Source of the DNA: CAWUKT01 sp963923035
Lineage (GTDB): Bacteria; Bacteroidota; Bacteroidia; J057; JADKCL01
Length of the DNA: 24,086 bases
NCBI GenBank assembly: GCA_963923035.1
Contig: CAWUKT010000099.1
Coordinates: forward strand, 1-24,086
Direction: 5' to 3'
The notes under the pieces are model-generated. The model was not told the DNA's origin. It did not search any database and worked only from the letters and a program-made list of their open reading frames with translations. A program made the position numbers and the translations under genes. The first letter of the stretch is position 1. Each line of letters opens with the position of its first letter. Of the stretch, positions 1 through 8,131 are shown one piece after another.

Positions 1-214
1 AGGTCGCTTTTATCAGATTTATTCTCGGCAGGCATTTTTCAGACACTGCCTAATTAGAGGAGAGAAAGAGACGGGAAACAAGGGATGTACAGGAAAGGAT
101 AACAAGGAGTATAGGGAGAAGAATAACGGAGGGTAGGAATGGAAATGGGGCTCGGGCAAATGGATGAATTCCTAACCGCGAACGCCCCTGCTCTGAACCC
201 AGTTGATCAACCAC

Positions 215-252
215 AAAAAAGGCCGGCTCCCACCAGGAAGCCGGCCTTTTTT
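215..252 (-). terminator. Rho-independent terminator, possibly bidirectional
   Basis: An 8-bp perfect GC-rich stem (GGCCGGCT / AGCCGGCC, 221-228 with 239-246) has a 10-nt loop and is flanked by six A on the left and six T on the right. It can therefore work on both strands. It lies 15 bases beyond the stop of the minus-strand lipoprotein gene at 267-902, so ending that transcript is its likely job. The rest of 1-266 shows no convincing gene, only a purine-rich stretch at about 55-165. Confidence 0.85.
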
Positions 253-266
253 CCGTGTGCAACGGC

Positions 267-902
267 TCAGTACAGAATCATTCGGCCCCGGCAAATGCCG
301 TTGGTGACCGGGACGGAGCCGCCGCTGCCGTTGTAGAGCGTGCCGGAGAATTCCACGGTGATAACTTTGTGCGTGAAGTTGTCGGGATCATCGAAGTCGA
401 CGTATTCGGTGATGCGGAAAGAACCGCCGTCCTGGTTGCCGTTGGAGGTCCACTCGGTGCCGGAACCATCCACAAAGCTCACGAATCCGCCGGCGATGGC
501 CTCATCGCTGGAGTTGTAGCTCCGCGTGCCGTAGCCGAGGTCGCCGGACAAGATGCGGGTGCCCGTCTGTTCGGGAGTCAGCTGGTCGGTGGTCGAGATG
601 ATGACGCCGACTGCGCCGCTGTTGTTGATGCCGTCGGCCTGGGTCAACGCCGCTTCGTTGGCGATGCAGGTAAACGGAATGTATTGGTTTTCACCCGCCG
701 CATCACTTCCCTGGCCCCAATCGCCAATGATATTGATATAATCGTCCCGCTCGAACTGAAACGTACGGATCGAACCATCAATAGTGGCCTGGAAATAATA
801 GTCGGAGGTGATCTCATTCGGATCGGGATCGTCCTTACAGGCATTGAACAGCACTGTAGTAGCAAGGAGCATTAAAGCGAGGAGGTGATGAACGGTGCGC
901 AT
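267..902 (-). CDS. Putative surface-exposed lipoprotein, function unknown
   Basis: The product has 211 residues. The N-terminus is a lipoprotein signal: a hydrophobic segment at about 7-20 and then a Cys at 22. The mature protein begins C-K-D-D-P-D. Acidic residues just after the lipidated Cys match the surface-export signal described for Bacteroidota lipoproteins, so outer-surface display is inferred. The remainder is rich in G, S, D, T and aromatics, has no membrane segment and looks like a small beta-sandwich. An opening like YYFQATIDG and a late GTLYNGSGG segment recall DUF6252-type Bacteroidota lipoproteins, but that resemblance is weak and no function is claimed. The gene starts 72 bases after the CHAT gene stop on the same strand, with no terminator between, so the two could be co-transcribed. 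A strong terminator follows the stop. Confidence 0.75.
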   Translation of the reverse strand: MRTVHHLLALMLLATTVLFNACKDDPDPNEITSDYYFQATIDGSIRTFQFERDDYINIIGDWGQGSDAAGENQYIPFTCIANEAALTQADGINNSGAVGVIISTTDQLTPEQTGTRILSGDLGYGTRSYNSSDEAIAGGFVSFVDGSGTEWTSNGNQDGGSFRITEYVDFDDPDNFTHKVITVEFSGTLYNGSGGSVPVTNGICRGRMILY

Positions 903-974
903 AAATATTCGGTATTATTCAGTTATGTAGGAGGTTAAATTTATCGAAAAACCACCATACTCAGTAGGGAGAGA

Positions 975-3911
975 TCAATAATTGCCCTTTTTCCCGACCA
1001 TTTTCCAAGTCAATACCACCAGCCACGCCCCGATCAGCCCCACAATCCACAAGCCCCAACCCGATCCATCTTCCTGCTCCAGCGGCGCCGTAGACCCGAT
1101 TTGGACCATGCCCGCCCAAAAGGCCGGGTGGGCAGTCAGGTCATCCGCTCCGTCCAGGTATTTCAGCTTGGCCGTCCGTAAGGCGGCACTTTTCCGTTGT
1201 CCCTCCGCCAACTCCGCATAATAATCCGCCATCAACGCTGCACTCGCCCCATCTTCGAGCTTCCACAGACTCATGACCACGCTGTTGGCCCCGGCTTGAA
1301 AGAAGGCCCGGGCCAGGCTCTGCACCCCTTCCCCCCGAACGTAGCGCCCCAAACCCGTTTCACAGGCACTCAGCACCACCAGTTCCGCCGCCAATTGCAT
1401 CCGGGCGATCTCGTATTGGTAGAGCCGGTCGGTATCCGGGCCCGAGTCGGTCGGCGCAAACCGCAAGTAGGAATAATCACTTTCCCGGGGATTCAGCACG
1501 CCGTGCATCGCGAGGTGAAGGACGCGGTACTGAGAAGCCAGCGCCACAAAATCCGATTTCAGGGCCTCCGAACCGTAGCGAAAATCCCCTGCCATCGAAC
1601 GCGAAAGGGCCTGCACCTCAGCCAGCGCGCCAGGCAATTCCTGGTCGGCATTCCGCAGCGCGACCAGCCCCCGGTACTCACCCGGAGCGTCCTCATAACT
1701 CGGCGCGAAGGCAAGACAGGGCAGGAGGGGAGTGGGTGAAACGGCGGAATTGTCCAATAAAAATGCCCCGGACAACGCATAACTGATTTCGCAGGACCGC
1801 AACAAATAGGGCGCTTGCCGAAACCCAATTCCGCTTTCGGGAGATGAATTGGTGACGAGGGTTTCGAAGGGGAAATAGGAAAATGCACCGTCGGGGACAA
1901 TGAGCAGGCGGTCGGGGAGGGAGTGGGGGAACAATTGGCCGAGGGTGGAGGCAAACAGGGCCGGAGCGTACTGGGAAAAGCGGGTAAAGTCGCCATTTCC
2001 GCTCAGAACGCCCTGCCAATCGGAATAGAGGTTGATCAATTGGACCACAGCGTTGGGGCGGCCGAGGGAGTCGATGGCAAATGTAAGCGGGGCAAATTCA
2101 ACCTGGTCCGCATCGATGCGGACAATGGCGCCGGCATACTGGGATTCGGCATTCAGGCCGTCGGGCACCATGAACTCGACGATGGTGGTCTCATTTTCCC
2201 GGGCCCAGCGCTGCAAATCGTCCAGGCGGCGTTGCATGGCCTCGGGTCGGGAGCGGGTCCAGGAAGGCCGCAGTTGCTCGAGTTGGTAGGCCAGCCGGTC
2301 CAGTTCCTGCTGCCGTTGCAGCAGGTAACCTTCGGTTCGGTCGATCGCGACCGTATCGCCCGCCTGCTGGGCGAGGTTCAATTGCTGGCGCAGAAAGTCG
2401 CGCGATTGCCGCAATTCCCGTTCCTCCGCCACCAAACGCTTCCACTCCGGATCGGCTCCGATCTCATTTTTCTGCACCGCCTCCCACAAAATCATCGCTT
2501 TGTTCCGTTCCATCACCTCCACCCCAAAGGCCGCGACCTCTCGGGGCGAATAGCTGACGTTTTCACCTTGCCGCAGCGCCCAAAAGGTCCCGATGGCTTC
2601 CCGCCCAATGCGGGAAAAATAGCCGCTGAAGAAGCCTTTTGCATCTTCCGAGACCATGCCGGTCCGCAACAAATCCAGCGCGTGAAAAGCCTCCCGCCAA
2701 TCCTCGATGGGCCGGTCCGAGTCCTGGGCCCGCAGGGCCAGCAGCCGCACCAAAGTCCGCTTGTCCGGAACCGCCACGAGGGCATCAGTCCCGAGCGAGT
2801 CCGGCGTCAATCCGCCTGATTTCAACAGGGCTTCAATTCCTTTCTCAGTGAGGCTGAGGCGGCTGGGCACCTGATCTGGAGCCGGTTCAGGCAGAGAAGA
2901 ACGGGCTTGGGCGGCGAAGAAGTAGAGTTGTCCTAGCTCGCGGGCCTTGAGTTTTGTTTGGCCCAAATCCAGCGCTTGGAGTAAATGGGCAAGGGCTTCA
3001 CCGGCGCGGTCCGCATCGGAGGCCTCACTTTGGACAGCCATCAGGGCGTAGCCGAGGTTGCCGAGGATTTTGGGGTATTCGGCCTGGTCCGGCGGCGTTT
3101 CCCGGGCCAATTCCTGCAATAAATTCAGCCCCTCCGGGTGGCCTTGTTCCACAAGGGCCAGGCCGAGGTTGTTGGTGATGGAATAGTAAATGGAAGGGTA
3201 GGGGGCCTTGAAATTGGCCTGGACGTAGGCGCGGGCCAATTCGAGGTTGTGGACCGCGGCCGGGTAGCGGTTGAGGCGCAATTGGGTCAGACCCAGGTTG
3301 TTGCGGTTGACGGCGAGGAATTCCTCGCTTTCCGGATCGGTGGGCAAGTCCGTGATGACCTGGTTCGCGGCCTCGTAGTAGGCGACTGCATTGATGAAGT
3401 CGTTTTTGGATTCGTAGATGGAGCCGACATTGCCGAGGAGGAGGGCATAGCTTCGATTGCGGAGGGTGTCAGGGTGAATGGCGAGGGCATCGAGCGCCCA
3501 TCGGAGCGCGGCTTCCACATCCCCGCTGGCCTCACATACGGGGGCCAGCAGGCGGAGCACTTGGCGCCGGAGTGAGTCCGGCGGCTCGGGAAAGGCCATG
3601 AGATCGCCGTAGCCCTGTTCCAGGGTAGCCTGGGCGCTGGCATAGCGCCCGGCGAAGTACTGGGCGTAACCTGCGCCCAGATAGGCTTCGACCATGACTG
3701 GAGCATCTCCCGCATCCCGGGCGTTGGTGGCTGCCCGCTCAAAATACGGCAGGGCGCTGTCCGGTTGGCCTTTTCCGAGCCATTCATCCCCCTTTCCGAT
3801 CAGCTCCCCCATCGATTGCGCCACCACGACTCCATTCCCCAACGCCCAACAGCCCAGGACCAAGGTCCAGAACCGCCAATCGAAGCCATACCCGCATTTG
3901 AGTTCCCGCAT
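975..3911 (-). CDS. Exported TPR-CHAT domain protein (caspase-like peptidase family)
   Basis: The product has 978 residues. Residues 1-32 form a signal peptide ending VVVAQ. Residues about 35-330 contain degenerate tetratricopeptide repeats (for example NVGSIYESKNDFINAVAYYEA and NNLGLTQLRLNRYPAAVHNLE), followed by a helical linker with a charged coiled-coil-like stretch near 485-565. The CHAT domain spans about 630-935. It retains both expected catalytic residues, His803 in LHLAMHG and Cys850 in VVLSACETGLG. A single membrane helix at about 953-970 precedes the basic tail KMVGKKGNY. With the signal peptide, this topology places TPR and CHAT outside the cytoplasm, anchored in the inner membrane. 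CHAT proteins are caspase/separase-like cysteine peptidases of clan CD; the substrate here is unknown. It is transcribed divergently from the DUF523 gene. Confidence 0.9.
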   Translation of the reverse strand: MRELKCGYGFDWRFWTLVLGCWALGNGVVVAQSMGELIGKGDEWLGKGQPDSALPYFERAATNARDAGDAPVMVEAYLGAGYAQYFAGRYASAQATLEQGYGDLMAFPEPPDSLRRQVLRLLAPVCEASGDVEAALRWALDALAIHPDTLRNRSYALLLGNVGSIYESKNDFINAVAYYEAANQVITDLPTDPESEEFLAVNRNNLGLTQLRLNRYPAAVHNLELARAYVQANFKAPYPSIYYSITNNLGLALVEQGHPEGLNLLQELARETPPDQAEYPKILGNLGYALMAVQSEASDADRAGEALAHLLQALDLGQTKLKARELGQLYFFAAQARSSLPEPAPDQVPSRLSLTEKGIEALLKSGGLTPDSLGTDALVAVPDKRTLVRLLALRAQDSDRPIEDWREAFHALDLLRTGMVSEDAKGFFSGYFSRIGREAIGTFWALRQGENVSYSPREVAAFGVEVMERNKAMILWEAVQKNEIGADPEWKRLVAEERELRQSRDFLRQQLNLAQQAGDTVAIDRTEGYLLQRQQELDRLAYQLEQLRPSWTRSRPEAMQRRLDDLQRWARENETTIVEFMVPDGLNAESQYAGAIVRIDADQVEFAPLTFAIDSLGRPNAVVQLINLYSDWQGVLSGNGDFTRFSQYAPALFASTLGQLFPHSLPDRLLIVPDGAFSYFPFETLVTNSSPESGIGFRQAPYLLRSCEISYALSGAFLLDNSAVSPTPLLPCLAFAPSYEDAPGEYRGLVALRNADQELPGALAEVQALSRSMAGDFRYGSEALKSDFVALASQYRVLHLAMHGVLNPRESDYSYLRFAPTDSGPDTDRLYQYEIARMQLAAELVVLSACETGLGRYVRGEGVQSLARAFFQAGANSVVMSLWKLEDGASAALMADYYAELAEGQRKSAALRTAKLKYLDGADDLTAHPAFWAGMVQIGSTAPLEQEDGSGWGLWIVGLIGAWLVVLTWKMVGKKGNY

Positions 3912-4041
3912 GAAGCCTAAGTTATTGATTTTGGCGAAAAGGGAGGGGAGCCGGGCAAATAGAAATGAATGTACGCTTTCCCGGATTTTTCAATTTCCTC
4001 CTCTTGCTTCCTTTTCCCCTCTCCCAATATTTCTCCCTCTC

Positions 4042-4070
4042 TTGCCCTTGGTTCCCACATTTTCATTTTG
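4042..4070 (+). promoter_or_regulatory. Candidate Bacteroidota-type promoter for the DUF523 gene
   Basis: TTG at 4042-4044 is followed after 18 bases by TCATTTTG at 4063-4070, which matches the TAnnTTTG -7 consensus except for one base. The ATG at 4083 would leave a very short leader. The call rests on sequence alone, and the surrounding pyrimidine-rich tract raises the chance of a fortuitous match. Confidence 0.35.
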
Positions 4071-4082
4071 CAATTTCCTTCC

Positions 4083-4706
4083 ATGACGCCGACCACCCAG
4101 CAAATCCTTGACCTTCGCACGCCCACCCTGGAAGATCCGCTTCGCATTTTCACGAGCGCTTGCCTCGCCGGCCAACCGGTCGGCGTCGACGGCAGCACCA
4201 ATGGCACCTACGCGATTATGCCCCGGCTCATGGCCTTGCCCCGGCTGAAATTCTGTTGGTTTTGTCCCGAAGCCTTCAGCTTTGGGGTGCCGCGCAATAC
4301 GCCGGACTGCCACGGCGGCAATGGCTTCGACGTATGGGACGGGACGGCGCGGGTGTACGACGAAACGGGCGTGGACATGACGGAGGGGATGATGACCGGG
4401 GCGAAGGCGGCGTTGGAGGTGGCGCAGGAAAATGAAGTGGAATTGGCGGTGATGATGAGCATCAGTGGGGCCTGCGGATCCGATGTGATCTACCGGGGAT
4501 CGCGGTTTGCGGAGGAGAAACAGTACCAACAGGGGCCCGGCGTGACGACGGCGCTTTTCATGCGGGCGGGCATTCCGGTTATCAGCCAGCGGGATTTTCG
4601 GGCTTTGGAGGCCCTGCTGAGCAAGGCCGATCCTAGCCATGTCTCGGACCCCGCGGCCCGGGACAATGTGGAGACGGAATGGTACCAGACGTATTTTGCG
4701 ACCTGA
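4083..4706 (+). CDS. DUF523 / TudS-type iron-sulfur protein
   Basis: I start the gene at the ATG at 4083 (207 residues). The frame stays open 38 codons further upstream, but that extension encodes a low-complexity run from a polypyrimidine tract and precedes the typical N-terminus. The domain matches DUF523: FTSACLAG with Cys27, FCPEAFSFG with Cys61, the MTEGMMTGAKAAL helix, SISGACGSD with Cys131, and a C-terminal GPGVTTALFMRAGIPV segment. In TudS, the characterised member, three Cys from equivalent motifs hold an iron-sulfur cluster that removes sulfur from thiouracil. All three are present here, so a cytoplasmic Fe-S desulfidase is plausible, but the substrate is not shown. The stop is 7 bases from the stop of the convergent beta-helix gene. 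Confidence 0.82.
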   Translation: MTPTTQQILDLRTPTLEDPLRIFTSACLAGQPVGVDGSTNGTYAIMPRLMALPRLKFCWFCPEAFSFGVPRNTPDCHGGNGFDVWDGTARVYDETGVDMTEGMMTGAKAALEVAQENEVELAVMMSISGACGSDVIYRGSRFAEEKQYQQGPGVTTALFMRAGIPVISQRDFRALEALLSKADPSHVSDPAARDNVETEWYQTYFAT

Positions 4707-4713
4707 AGATCGT

Positions 4714-7119
4714 CTATTCTCCGGCCAATTTGGTGACCGGCACCAGCGACTCAATTCCATTCCCCCGCAACTCTACCCAGTAGGTTCCCGAGTTGAGGTC
4801 CTTCAAATCCAGTTCAACGCCATTGGGCACCCATTGTGCGATTGCCGTGGCCTTGATGCGTTGTCCATGTGCATTCCAAATCTGTATTTCCATTTCCCCG
4901 ACTCCTCCATCCTCCCATTCAATTCGGCACCGGTCCGACGTCGGATTCGGATAGACTTTTACTTCGAATGCCTCCTCCATTTCCAACCCCGCCAGGACAT
5001 TGACCATCGTACAAAAGGTGTCCAGCCCGCAAGCGTTTTCGCCGATCAGACAGGCTTGGTAGGTGCCCGGTTGGGCGTAGGTGTGAGTGGGGCTGTAGGA
5101 AAATGCCGTCGCTCCGTCTCCGAAATCCCAAGTCCAATTCACCTGGGAAGAATCGGCGTTGAAGGCGGAGGTATTTTGGAAATCGAAGGTCAATCCTCCG
5201 GCGGGGAGGGCGACGAAATCAGATGCGGGAGGGCCCGTACAGCAGCGGGCGAAGGGGGAGGAGTGACCGGGGGAACCGGGTTCATGGGCCTGGGCGGTGA
5301 TGAAAATGGGCAAAGTTCCCGAATAGCTCCAATCGCCAACGGAGTCGGCTTGGGTCGTGGCCAGGTAGGTTTTTCCCTGTCCGAATTGGCCGCAGGCACA
5401 GCTGTCTTTTTCGTAGAGGTCCACAAGGGCCAATGGCGGAGCGGTTCCGAAGGCTCCGATTGAATCCAACCCCAGGATCAAGGGCGGCGGATAATTTCCA
5501 TTGCCGCCGTTGACAAGAAGAACGCCTTCTTCTCCGTTGCAAAAGATAGAGTTGTAGCGGATGGTATTCTTTTGTCCGAGCACCTCCACGCCATTTTTCC
5601 CGTTGAAGGCAATCGTATTTCCGGCCCCCAAGGCTCCGATCTCAATCGAATCTACGAGGACCACGATGCCATTGCTGTCATTGGGGATCGGCAGGGTCCC
5701 TGTGATGTCGGTGCCGATTTTGTTGTTGTAAACGCTGATGTCATCCCGGTCAATGGTGATGCCGTTGCCGCCATTTCCGGAGATGACATTGTCGTGGATG
5801 GAGATGTGGAAATATGACTCTGGCGCAGTGATTTTGATGGCATCTTTTCCATTGCCAAAGTCCAGTGTTCCCGACGCATCGGTCCCGATAAAGTTGTCAT
5901 TGATAAAGAGGGAATCAAATTGGCCGACTCCAGGAAAAGAATCGACAACAATGCCATAGTCGTTATTGCCCGAAATTATACTATTGGTAACAGAGCGACG
6001 CCACGCATATATTCCACTCATTCCCAGGTAGATCCCAGTATCATTGGGAGCAACGGCCATTCCCAAGCTGTCCAAGCCAATGATGCAAGAGTCAGCCCGA
6101 AATTCGTAATCTTCCCTGATGTAATATCCTACGCGATTGTTGGCCAGGTGATCATTTTTTGACTTAAAACCAGCTACACCATAAGGGAAATAAATTGCCT
6201 TCTGATTGTTCGAATAATGGCTGTTTTGAGACGAGAACTCGGCCATTTGGCCTGTAGGAGGGTCGGCAAATACCCCATGGACATTGTCTGTGATTGAACA
6301 GTGGGAGACTTTTGTGAAAACACTGAAACTGGTCAATGAAACACCGGTTTCGCAGTGGTGAATGTAGCAATGATCCATTTCCAAATTCCCGAAACCCGCC
6401 CCTTCTCTTACCCCAAATTTATTGCAATTTCGGATCTCAGTATTCTGGATGACTATGTCCAGGGAATTGCTAATAGGTGATTCGATTCCTGACCAACCAC
6501 AGCTATCAATCAGCGAGTGACTAATAACGCTAAAGTCACTAGCAAGAACCCCAATGCTGTCACAGTTGGCAATTTGGCAACTGTCTACTCTCAAGAAGGA
6601 GAGATCAGAAAAGATACCTATCCCACACTGAGTGATGCGGCTGTTGGAAATGATATAATCATAGACAGTTCCTGTTTGATAAATACCAAAATCACTGAAC
6701 CGCTGAATACTCAGATGATCAACTTTGATTGAGTCCGGTGGATTAATCCAGGAATTCGTAACGATCTGCAATCCCTTCCCCACCACGTTCCCCCCGTCGA
6801 TCCCCACCTTCGGTGCCGTCCCCACATAGCCATTCGCCGGTTGGGTTCCCCCCAAGATCACCAGATCGTCGTCAATGACCGGCAAAGCCGTCGCCAACGA
6901 AATCGTATGGGGCGCCATCCCGGGGATGTTGAACACAATCGTATCCTGCCCGGAATGGGCATTGGACTGGGAAATGGCCCAGCGAAACGAGACCCCATCT
7001 GTGGTACTTCCGTCGGCAGTGGAAACCACGACATACTGATTGGCCTTCAGTCCGGCCGATCCGAAATTCACGACGAATCCGCAGCAAATGCCGCAGACAG
7101 CCCAAAAATACTTGTACAT
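4714..7119 (-). CDS. Secreted right-handed beta-helix protein with PKD domain and T9SS sorting domain
   Basis: The product has 801 residues. Residues 1-26 look like a signal peptide. Residues 30-115 resemble the start of CSLREA/choice-of-anchor cell-surface proteins (GVSFRWAI, DTIVFNIPG, GTQP..GYVGTAP). Residues about 130-530 are short parallel beta-helix repeats rich in N, G, I, S and D, with recurring pieces such as IISGNN.YGI, VISGNGGNGI and IGTDxxGT. A PKD domain follows at about 632-710, with the hallmark WTWDFGDG at 662-669. Residues about 718-801 form a type A T9SS C-terminal signal (VYPNPTSD, then AHGQRI, LNSGTYWVEL). The protein should cross the outer membrane by T9SS and be released or attached to the surface; a ligand or enzyme activity is not evident. 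The bases encoding the helix core (about 5940-6740) are AT-richer than the rest. Confidence 0.9.
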   Translation of the reverse strand: MYKYFWAVCGICCGFVVNFGSAGLKANQYVVVSTADGSTTDGVSFRWAISQSNAHSGQDTIVFNIPGMAPHTISLATALPVIDDDLVILGGTQPANGYVGTAPKVGIDGGNVVGKGLQIVTNSWINPPDSIKVDHLSIQRFSDFGIYQTGTVYDYIISNSRITQCGIGIFSDLSFLRVDSCQIANCDSIGVLASDFSVISHSLIDSCGWSGIESPISNSLDIVIQNTEIRNCNKFGVREGAGFGNLEMDHCYIHHCETGVSLTSFSVFTKVSHCSITDNVHGVFADPPTGQMAEFSSQNSHYSNNQKAIYFPYGVAGFKSKNDHLANNRVGYYIREDYEFRADSCIIGLDSLGMAVAPNDTGIYLGMSGIYAWRRSVTNSIISGNNDYGIVVDSFPGVGQFDSLFINDNFIGTDASGTLDFGNGKDAIKITAPESYFHISIHDNVISGNGGNGITIDRDDISVYNNKIGTDITGTLPIPNDSNGIVVLVDSIEIGALGAGNTIAFNGKNGVEVLGQKNTIRYNSIFCNGEEGVLLVNGGNGNYPPPLILGLDSIGAFGTAPPLALVDLYEKDSCACGQFGQGKTYLATTQADSVGDWSYSGTLPIFITAQAHEPGSPGHSSPFARCCTGPPASDFVALPAGGLTFDFQNTSAFNADSSQVNWTWDFGDGATAFSYSPTHTYAQPGTYQACLIGENACGLDTFCTMVNVLAGLEMEEAFEVKVYPNPTSDRCRIEWEDGGVGEMEIQIWNAHGQRIKATAIAQWVPNGVELDLKDLNSGTYWVELRGNGIESLVPVTKLAGE

Positions 7120-7231
7120 GAAGATTGACTTTATTGTACCTCAGAATAAGCAATATTCCTTGGCTTTACAAAATCAACCGGTCTTGATCCAACATTAAAT
7201 TGGCTTGGTCAAATGTGCGTTGCCCCTCCCT

Positions 7232-8131
7232 CTATTTCCCCTGAATAAAATCCGCCATCACCTCCATGTACGCTTCCAATCCGTAGACGTACGGCACATC
7301 GCCGTGGTCGGCGCCTTGCACCCGGACATCGACGCCCCGGGAGCCCTGGTAATTCGCCCAGACGGTCTCGCCGTGGGTTTCATAATCGAGGTAATCGTCG
7401 GCGGTGCCGTGGATCCACAGGAAAGGCTGTTCGACCCGCTTGATTTCTTCGGCATTGTCGATCTCCAAAGTGGTGAAGAAATCACCATCCAGATTCAGGT
7501 TGGTGCTGCCCTGGGCGATCATCTCGGCGCTCGCAAAGGGCGCTTCGAGGATCAGCCAGCCTGGCGTCAAGGTCCGGGGCTTGGAGGTGAGCTCAGTGGC
7601 CGGGGCGGATCCCAGGCTGAAGCCATAGAGGACGGTGCGGTCGCCTGTGAGGCCACGGTCGGCCAGCCAGCCGAGGCCCGCGTCAACATCGGCGTAGAGG
7701 CCGTCCTCGCTCGGACTGCCCGAAGACATCCCATAGCCCCGGTAATCCATGGCAAAAAAGCCAAATTGGTGGCGGGACGCGGCATTGGCGAGGAGGACGT
7801 GACGGTCCCAATAGCTGTCCAGCGAGCCGCCGGTGCCGTGGCAGTACACGATCACAGTATCGGTGCCGATCCGCGCCGTATCGCCGATATAGACGCCATA
7901 AATGGTCTCCGGAGCCGATTCTCCCGGCAATTGGGAGGGGTAGGAGACCAGGTGAACCATGCTGTCGGCCAGGCGGTACGCGTCGGTGCGGGTGAATTCC
8001 CAGCCTTCGCGGAACGAATCGTTGAGTTCGTAGGCGTCGACGGTGCGGGGATTGAAGAGGAGGTCGTCCATGTTGAGGCACCCGGTGGCCAGCAAGCTGG
8101 CAAAAACGATCCAAAGCAGTGATTTTTTCAT
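7232..8131 (-). CDS. Alpha/beta hydrolase lipoprotein
   Basis: The product has 299 residues. The lipobox LATGC puts the lipidated Cys at 18. The alpha/beta hydrolase fold is clear: an oxyanion-type YCHGTGGS at 96-103, DYRGYGMSSG at 129-138, the nucleophile elbow GFSLGS with Ser172, an acid in HGTADDYLDY (Asp245 or Asp246), and His276 in GADHGD. A complete Ser-Asp-His triad is therefore present, and the enzyme should be an active serine esterase or peptidase in the periplasm or outer membrane. This is the bem46/YfhR-like branch, whose substrates are mostly unknown. The ATG overlaps the stop of the upstream gene by 4 bases (ATGA), so the two are translationally coupled. I see no terminator between its stop and the start of the next minus-strand gene, 112 bases downstream. 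Confidence 0.87.
   Translation of the reverse strand: MKKSLLWIVFASLLATGCLNMDDLLFNPRTVDAYELNDSFREGWEFTRTDAYRLADSMVHLVSYPSQLPGESAPETIYGVYIGDTARIGTDTVIVYCHGTGGSLDSYWDRHVLLANAASRHQFGFFAMDYRGYGMSSGSPSEDGLYADVDAGLGWLADRGLTGDRTVLYGFSLGSAPATELTSKPRTLTPGWLILEAPFASAEMIAQGSTNLNLDGDFFTTLEIDNAEEIKRVEQPFLWIHGTADDYLDYETHGETVWANYQGSRGVDVRVQGADHGDVPYVYGLEAYMEVMADFIQGK

Noticed and set aside
27..50. GGCAG/CTGCC inverted repeat near the left edge
   Set aside because: Only five base pairs with a 14-base loop and no T-tract; this occurs often by chance.
50..262. Possible small membrane protein on the minus strand
   Set aside because: Its beginning runs through the terminator hairpin at 215-252 and the hydrophobic part comes from a purine/pyrimidine tract, so it is not a credible gene.
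1923..2819. Open frame of 298 codons on the plus strand
   Set aside because: It is antisense to the CHAT gene, which has conserved TPR and CHAT motifs. The antisense product shows no domain and is a composition artefact.
3969..4082. 38-codon N-terminal extension of the DUF523 gene
   Set aside because: The extension is encoded by a pyrimidine-rich intergenic tract and lies ahead of the family's normal N-terminus. The ATG at 4083 fits better.
7205..8122. Open frame of 305 codons on the plus strand
   Set aside because: It mirrors the alpha/beta hydrolase gene, whose lipobox and Ser-Asp-His triad identify the real coding strand.
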